From Myotis daubentonii (Eukaryota; Chordata; Mammalia; Chiroptera; Vespertilionidae), in contig NC_081842.1 of assembly GCF_963259705.1 (NCBI RefSeq), positions 61,640,787 through 61,704,786 on the forward strand: a stretch of DNA of 64,000 nt. The letters are read 5' to 3'. The position numbers and the translations under genes were made by a program. The notes beneath the pieces are model-generated. The model was not told the origin of the DNA. It did no database searches and saw nothing but the letters and a program-made list of their open reading frames with translations. This document shows, piece by piece, positions 57,781 to 64,000 of the stretch (positions are counted from its first letter, which is position 1; each line of letters begins with the position of its first letter).

Positions 57781-57913
57781 TATCATATAATATATGATCA
57801 GCTTTGATTCTCTATTGCTATATAGCAAATGACCTCAAACTTAGAGACTTAGAAAACAATGCCTCATGATTCTGTGAGTCAATAATTCATGTATGGCACA
57901 GTGGGAAGAACTC
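57781..57913 (+). repeat. Direct repeat, copy 2
   Basis: Partner of 57096-57228, beginning one base after the Helitron CTAG. After it the sequence continues (TGATATCTCTTCTATG...) as unassigned old repeat to about 58120. Confidence 0.93.
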
Positions 57914-58328
57914 ATGATATCTCTTCTATGATATCCAAAGCCTCAATTGGGGGTGATTCTGAGTGGGTGGGGACTGGGACAGTTGGGAGCTGGCTGGGCA
58001 CCTCTTGGCTTTCCTACATGGCTAGTGTGGGCTTCCTCACAGCATGGCAGCCTCAGTGTGCCTGGGCTTCTTACATGATGGCTCAGGGTTCCAAGAACAA
58101 GTGATTTTTGAGATCACCAATAATACAAATTGACATCGCACATGAGATAACACCATGAGGACTTATGGTGATATCTTTTTCATATTTCTGTCCACAGTGC
58201 ATAATTGGAATTTAATCATAAGGAACCAATCAAACAAGCCCAAAGTAAGGAATATTCTATAAAGCAACTGGCCTGTACACTTCAACAATGTCATCATCAT
58301 GAAAGATAACTTATTTCAGATTAAAAAG

Positions 58329-58709
58329 ACACTAAAACTGATATAACAAAATATCACAGACTGGGTGGCTTAAACAACAGAGATTTTTTCCCCCTTCATG
58401 ATTCTGGAGGCTAGAAGTCCAAGGCAAAGTTGTCAGCAGATTTGATTTCTTATGGGGCTGCTCTCTCTGGCTTGCAAGTGGCCACCTTCTCCTTATGTCC
58501 TCACATAGTCATCCTCTATCCGTGTTGTCTGTGTCCTAATCTCTTCTTTATTAAGACACTAGTCATATTAGATTAGGGCTCACTCTTTTAATTTAATTGC
58601 CTCTTTAAAGGCCCAATTTTCAAATAAAGTGTTCTTGTGAAGTACTGGGAATTAGGATCTCAACATATGAATCAGGGGAAAGGTGGGAGATACAATTCAG
58701 CTCATAACG
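58329..58709 (-). repeat. MST/MLT1A-type MaLR LTR
   Basis: Minus-strand LTR: AACAAAATATCACAGACTGG at one end, CAATTCAGCTCATAAC at the other, with GATTAGGGCTCACTC and TAAAGGCCCAATTTTCAAAT between. Non-coding. Confidence 0.87.
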
Positions 58710-58764
58710 GAGATTAAAGAGACCCCTTTATTCCTCTATGTGTGGTCTTACTGGTACATTGGAA

Positions 58765-59190
58765 AAAGTTGCTATAAAGTATATGATTGAGACAACTGGA
58801 AATGAGTATGTGCAGTGTGGTAGATTGAAAATAGCCTTAAATTCTTTGGCATTTCTTTCACTGAGAAATGGGTATATATTTCCCCTATAAATCCAGGATG
58901 CCCTGTGGCTGCTTTGACAAAATATAGTGAAAGAGGAAGCAGAAGCAGCTTTTTAGAGTTTCAGTTTAGTACTGGCATAGCTTCACTTCCATTCTGCTTC
59001 ACCCATCAAAGCTGTCACAGGCCAGCTCAGATTTAAACAGAAGGGAAATAAAAAAATAAACAGAAGGGAAATATATCCCCATTTCTCAATGAGAGGAATG
59101 CCAAAGAACCGGAGGCTATTTTAATCTACCACACTGTACATTTCATTGCCAGTTGTCTCAATACTTTGTAGCAATTTTTTCCAGTGCAGG
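58765..59190. repeat. Long imperfect palindrome
   Basis: Left arm has TTGAGACAACTGGAAATGAG, GTGTGGTAGATTGAAAATAG and TTCTTTGGCATTTCTTTCA; the right arm has the complements (CTATTTTAATCTACCACAC, GAATGCCAAAGAACC, CCAGTTGTCTCAATA). The similarity persists more weakly towards a centre near 58970. Either an ancient fold-back element or two copies of one repeat in opposite directions. Confidence 0.75.
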
Positions 59191-59759
59191 AATTTAGATG
59201 TCAAAACTCCTTAGTGTCCTTTAATCCAAAACAGTTCCTCACCGTTCCTTGTCTTTCATGATATTGACATTTGATTTGGGCTTGTCTGTTACCTATGATT
59301 AAATTAAAACTATGTACTTTTGGCAGAAATATAATAAAGGTGATGTCATGTCCTCAGAGCATCACATCATGTGTGATGGTCAAACTGTACTACTGGTTAC
59401 ATTAATGCGGAGTACGTATCTGTCAGGTTTCTCCAATGCAACGGTACTCTATCGCCATTGTAACTTTTGAATTTTTCAAAAAACAAAACTAAACTCTCAT
59501 GTGTTCTTTGTTAGACAATTCTAAATCTGTTCGGTATTAGTTCTGCTGACTGACACTTATGTGGGGCCTTTGTGCTTGCTGATTTTTTTTTTAATGTGAA
59601 CTTGTATTTGCTTGGATCCTCTGGGACTAAGCTTCCTCCAGAGCGAGTTTCTATGGTTGGCGCCTAGTGCAGGGGCATTTGACACTCTTCAGTGCTCTTC
59701 ACGGTCTGGCTCCACGCGGGGGGCTCGGCCTGGCTCGGTTTGGCTCTTCTTCCCAAGAT
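59191..59759. other. Unique sequence
   Basis: No gene or repeat recognised. Confidence 0.3.
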
Positions 59760-59773
59760 GCTTGGTGAGTTTT

Positions 59774-59962
59774 TTTTTTAAGTTATTTTTTCCTTTTTAA
59801 TTTAACATCGATGAGAGAGAAACATCAATCAGCAGCCTCCTGCACACCCCCTACTGGGGATGTGCCCAGCAACCAAGGTACATGCCCCTTGACCAGAATC
59901 GAACCTGGGACCCTTCAGTCCGCAGACTGATGCTCTATCCGCTAAGCCAAGCCGGCTAGGAC
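59774..59962 (-). repeat. VES SINE
   Basis: Minus strand, head ends CCAAGCCGGCTAGGAC. Flanks GCTTGGTGAGTTTT (59760-59773) and GCTTTGTGAGCTTT (59963-59976) agree at 12 of 14. It lies directly before the CpG island. Confidence 0.9.
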
Positions 59963-60049
59963 GCTTTGTGAGCTTTGATGGGGGAGGGAATGGAGGAAGC
60001 GCCAGCACCTCGCAGTATGGGCTCCAGGCTCCAAGTTCTCTTAAAGGAC

Positions 60050-60760
60050 GTGCCATCCTCCGCTCCTTCCACTCTGGGAGCTCCTTCCAGCGCCCGGGTG
60101 GGCTCGGTCTGACCCGGGGCGGGGCTCCAGGCTGGCGCCGGAGAAACCAGCTGCCCTCGGGGGCGGAGCCGGCGCTCCGGAGCCTCCCCACGCCTCTCGC
60201 TGCCTCTCCTTCCTCCCAGCGGTGCCTTCAGCCGCCGCGTCCGGGTGAGTACCCCCGGCCTGCGCTCCACGGGCGCCCGGGAGGCGCGATTCCGTGCGGA
60301 GGGCAGTGGGGGCGCCGCCTGGGCATCTCCGGCGGCAGGCGGGGTTCGGGCCGGGGCTGGGCGCGCGTGGGCTGGCGCGGCCCGGGCTCGGCGGGGTGGT
60401 CCTGCTGCAGCCCGAGCGGCCGGGCGGGGCGGGAGCTGCGGAGGCCGAACTGGCCGGGAAGCACCGGCTCCGGGGCGGGCGCCACCGCGGCGATTGCCCT
60501 GCCGCCGGCGGGGAGCCAGGCGAGATGCTGCCAGGTTGGAAGAGATTCCAGGGTTCCTCCCACATCCTCCCAGGCCCGGGTTCAGGGTTCTGGGGGTCGT
60601 GCCCCTCCACCCCCCTCCAGGCTCCTCTCTCCCTGCGGGCACATCAACGTGAAAAAAGCCCCTTGTTCACTGGAGCCCTCCTCCCTCGGGTTTTTACCTA
60701 GAAGTGGACTGTTGATCGCAGCCTGGGGCCTGCGGGGCGCGCAGTGGTGAGAGCTAGCTG
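60050..60760 (+). promoter_or_regulatory. CpG-island promoter with candidate noncoding first exon, possibly B4GALT4
   Basis: Strong CpG island with GC boxes (GGGGCGGGGC near 60116, GGGGGCGGAG near 60160). A good plus-strand splice donor occurs at 60244/60245 (CCGG, then GTGAGTAC), so a noncoding exon ending at 60244 is plausible. The island lies about 24 kb upstream of ARHGAP31 and on the opposite strand. In human the neighbour diverging from ARHGAP31 is B4GALT4, which makes that gene the best guess; this rests on synteny only. No coding sequence of B4GALT4 is visible before the window ends. The 228-260 codon frames on both strands across the island look like GC-driven noise. Confidence 0.45.
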
Positions 60761-61271
60761 ATTTTAAAGTACTTCATACAAATCGGAGTTACAAAATAGT
60801 CCCAGGATGTAATGCACAAATGCAGTCGATAATGCAATAACTATGTATGGTGCCAGGTGGGTATAAATGTCTAAACACTACGATGTGCCCCTGAAACTAA
60901 TATAATATTGAATGTTAAGTGTAATTGGGGAAATGACATTTAAAAAATGAGTACTTCTGAGACACCTGCCCTTAGTCAAGGCTCTGTGTCCGTCCAGTGT
61001 CTGTTGATGATCTTTTCCATTAGGGCTAAACCTAGGTTTGAAAAAAAAAAAAAAGAGTTCAGGAGGATTTGGACTGAGAAAAGGCCTTTGGGGTGGTAGC
61101 CTTAGGACAGCAGGTATCCACCTGTGGGCGTGTGTCCGGTTGAAGGGTTCAAGAGTGGGTGAGGGATGAGGCTGCGGAGGCAGCCAGGGCACCCCGAGAC
61201 CTCTCCAGCCCTTTGATGATGAAAAGGAGGAGGAAAAAGATTGTAATTTGAGGGTTGAGGAGAGTTTTTTC
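60761..61271. other. Unique sequence after the CpG island
   Basis: Would be intron 1 if the first-exon donor at 60244 is used. No further exon recognised. Confidence 0.3.
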
Positions 61272-61281
61272 TTGTTGAATT

Positions 61282-61499
61282 AAAAAAAAAATATTTTTAT
61301 TGATTTCAGAGAGGAAGGAAGTGGTAGAGAGAGAGAGAGAAACATCAGTGATGAGAGAGAATCAATGATTGGCTGCCTCCTGCACGCCCCACACTGGGCA
61401 TTGAGCCAGGGCCCGGGCATGTGCCCTGACTGGGAATCCAACCGTGACCTCCTGGCTCATAGGTCCACACTCAACCACTGAGCCATGGTGGCCGGGCTG
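61282..61499 (-). repeat. VES SINE
   Basis: Minus strand; head ends GAGCCATGGTGGCCGGGC. TTGTTGAATT repeated at 61272-61281 and 61500-61509. 61510-61871 is unique. Confidence 0.9.
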
Positions 61500-61885
61500 T
61501 TGTTGAATTGCAAAATTTCTACATTTTTAAAGAAAATAATATATTAAAATGCAAGAAAGTTAAGGAATCTTGATCAGGGATGAATAGGATTCAGGGTCCA
61601 GATTAAGAGACTGGGTTTAATAAGAGGGACAGAAGGCTGTTTTAGGCACCTGGCCTGGGCAGGAGTGCTGGAATGTGTCTCTTAGGGGAGGAGATAATGC
61701 TGTATTGGATCATTATTTATCTTTTTGAAAATTTTCAACTCTAGAGCAGAGTTGGTCTTTAAGCCTCACGAAATTGCAAACACTTTCATGATTCATGCTT
61801 TGATCGGATCAGAAACATCTGTTAAAGAGAAGTACACTGTCGGACCACAATCTTGGGGGCGGGAATAAAACCAGCTCTGTTATTT

Positions 61886-62113
61886 ATTTATTTATTTTTA
61901 AAAATATATTTTATTGATTTTTTTACAGAGAGGAAGGGAAAGGGATAGAGAGTCAGAAACATCGATGAGAGAGAAGCATCGATCAGCTGCCTCCTGCACA
62001 TCCCCCACTGGGAATGTGCCTGCAACCAAGGTACATGCCCTTGACCGGAATCGAACCCGGGACTCTTCAGTCCCCAGGCTGACGCTCTATCCAGTGAGCC
62101 AAACCGGCCAGGG
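61886..62113 (-). repeat. VES SINE (young)
   Basis: Minus strand; head ends CCAAACCGGCCAGGGC. Perfect 14-bp target duplication CAGCTCTGTTATTT at 61872-61885 and 62114-62127. Confidence 0.94.
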
Positions 62114-62292
62114 CAGCTCTGTTATTTTATATGCCACTTGATAGAATAAGTATTTAGTATCTACTTTAAGTTGAGTGTTATTTAATGTATGCTTTTTCCA
62201 GAGATGCATGTAAATGATTTAGGAACTAACCATCTCTTTGAAGATTTTTGTACTCAAAAGTGGGAACATCCAAAGCAAATCAGTGGTGGTTT

Positions 62293-62293
<1 letters not shown>

Positions 62294-62325
<32 letters not shown>
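62294..62325. repeat. (CT)n microsatellite
   Basis: About 15 CT units with no SINE around them. Confidence 0.95.
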
Positions 62326-62326
<1 letters not shown>

Positions 62327-63070
62327 AAGCCATCAATGCACAATGGTTTCTCAAATCAACCTGGGTTCCTGTTGAAAGTATGGATTCCCTGGCCTCACTT
62401 CAAGCCTTTGAAATGAAACTTTCTGGGGGTGGAGTTTAGGAATAGTAATTTCAAACACCGACCACAGGATTCTCTGGCATTGAAGATTATTGATAGCTTG
62501 TGAGGTTTTTATTTGAGATTTGGGTTGTTGGGGTCTCTTTAGAACAGATTTCCTTGAAGGTTATTTGAATGAATTGCTGGCAAACTTAAGTGACTGAAAG
62601 TTATAATCCCTTTCTATTGTGTCATCTCAAAATTTTAATGTATTTTAAAGGGAAATTATGTAGTCATTTTGTCTGCAAAAAACACTGCTTATGATCATAA
62701 AACCCTATTTTAGAAAAAATTAGAAGATACAGAAGAAATAAAATTTCTTTAATTCTGTAATGAAGAAACAACCATCAGTGATTCTTCCTGGCATTTTATA
62801 TATAAAAGACATGCATACCACACACACCACCATTGGGATTATATTTATGTACATTTCTTGTATTATTTTTTTAACTTAGCCATTATGAGCACTTTCCCAC
62901 GTAGTTAAGTTTTTTTTTTAAACACCATTTTAATGAAAGTATATGGTTGATGGAGTAAAAAACTATTCAAATGCATTTTTAAAATCTAATTTTCACATAT
63001 CCGTACTGCTTTTCCTCACCAGGAAAAGTTGACATTTCTGAAGGATCTATTGCATTTCAGGCCCATTCTC
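62326..63070. other. AT-rich sequence with possible L1M tail
   Basis: 62690-62960 (CACTTTCCCACGTAGTTAAG and neighbours) resembles an old L1 3' end; the rest is unassigned. Confidence 0.3.
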
Positions 63071-63074
63071 TTAT

Positions 63075-63265
63075 TTCAGTGTTTCTCAAACTTTAATGGG
63101 TATACTAGTAAGAGTCACCTGAGGAGCTTGTTAAAAATTTATTTTCCTGAGTGCCAGGCCCAGCTTCTCTGAAAGTAGGGCCCAGGAATCTGCAATGTAA
63201 ACAGATTCCCTTCTGTATTAGATATAAGCACTCTTGGGAAACACATTTTGAAAAATGCTTTTTAA
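63075..63265 (+). repeat. MER5A hAT relic
   Basis: TCAGTGTTTCTCAAACTTTA, AGTCACCTGAGGAGCTTG, CAGGAATCTGCAATGTAAAC and ACATTTTGAAAAATG follow MER5A order. Confidence 0.8.
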
Positions 63266-64000
63266 ATAAGTGGCAAAACGGACTCAGACACGTCGCTCAC
63301 TTGCCCAGAGCCTTTTATTATATCTGTTAACAAGATTTGAGCTCAGTTCTTCATGACTTCAGAGCCGTTTCTTTCCATTACCTCAGGTCTTCTCAGAACT
63401 CCTCATCCACGTGTCCCTACTGACGGTAGAAAGGGAACTCTGACCCCTCTGTAGGGCTCTGTGGGGTAGCTGAGAATGACTCATAAGCACACATTGGACC
63501 TCCATTAAATCTCCCATCAGAAAGTTTATGAATTCTGTTATGTTGCATAACATATACTATATAAACTAATTGCAGTGCTTTGCTTGTTAAATTTACTTCA
63601 TGTTTCCTGACTGTTTTATGACAACTCTTGCTGTAAAATGGGTGAAACAGGGTCATCCGGCATCTCTTGCCCAGATGCGGGAACCCTGCTCCATTGTGCT
63701 CTGGGATTCAGGGAGGAAGGGGCAGTTGAAGTAGTAACTCCTCTTAGAGTCGGGGAAGAGGAGGACTGCTTTGGAGTACTTAGTGACTGAGGAGCAGAAG
63801 GTGGTGGGCATGACCAAAAGACAGTGCCATTTATTAGAGATAGGGCCCTCTACCCTTAGGAGAGGACTGCTGTTCGTAAACTGAAGGGAGTGGCATTGGG
63901 GTGAACTTTTTCATTTTCTAAAATCTTCCCAAAATGTAATGTTACACCCAGCTAATGTTTTCCTTTCCTTAAACAATATTTTTTCTTTTTGTTTTGTGTG
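63266..64000. other. Unique sequence to window end
   Basis: No gene or repeat recognised. Confidence 0.3.

Noticed and set aside
59956..60750. Several 110-260 codon frames on both strands
   Set aside because: All lie in the CpG island and mirror each other; no protein family recognised.
425..62113. tRNA genes suggested by box A/B-like sequences
   Set aside because: All occurrences are heads of VES SINEs with tails and target duplications; none folds as an isolated tRNA gene.

Overview
This is nuclear DNA from a placental mammal, and its repeats point to a vesper bat (family Vespertilionidae). About twenty tRNA-derived VES SINEs are scattered through it. There is a dense set of non-autonomous HeliBat-type Helitrons: 5' TC start, palindromic GTGCACGAA/TTCGTGCAC hairpin near the 3' end, CTAG terminus, insertion between A and T. 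There are also three hAT MITEs with readable 8-bp target duplications and a mariner-like MITE. Recent DNA transposons of this kind are a known hallmark of vesper bats. Species cannot be fixed from the sequence alone.

The one protein-coding exon I can support is on the minus strand at 35556-35655. It encodes the first 33 codons of ARHGAP31 (CdGAP, a Cdc42/Rac1 GTPase-activating protein) and ends at a GT donor. An in-frame stop lies one codon before the ATG, and a CpG-island promoter lies upstream (about 35690-36760). Positions 1-35555 are therefore read as intron 1, because I recognise no second exon. That intron holds a separate CpG island (about 9780-10300) that could be an alternative or antisense promoter. 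A third CpG island (about 60050-60760), upstream of ARHGAP31, contains a plausible plus-strand first-exon donor at 60244. By mammalian synteny it could be the B4GALT4 promoter; this is inference.

The rest is intergenic or intronic sequence dominated by mobile DNA. A LINE with an intact ORF1 but no ORF2 (HAL1 type, 48945-50987) has a 14-bp target duplication and an apparent 3' transduction. An old Tigger1/MER2-like transposon (52823-54989) carries three younger insertions: a hAT MITE, a head-to-tail Helitron pair and a VES. An MLT1-type LTR (45793-46802) is split by another Helitron pair. Ancient MIR, L2, L1M, MER5A and MaLR fragments fill much of the remainder.

The observations most worth a second look are: (1) three head-to-tail Helitron pairs in which one CTAG end abuts the next TC start with no spacer; (2) a 150-bp, near-identical local copy of an intronic MIR segment inside a Helitron-bounded block; (3) a Helitron hairpin made of two oppositely oriented CTCF-like motifs; (4) the ORF2-less LINE and a VES, both with extra sequence between tail and target duplication. 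Nothing here resembles a prokaryotic system, a CRISPR array or an rRNA gene.
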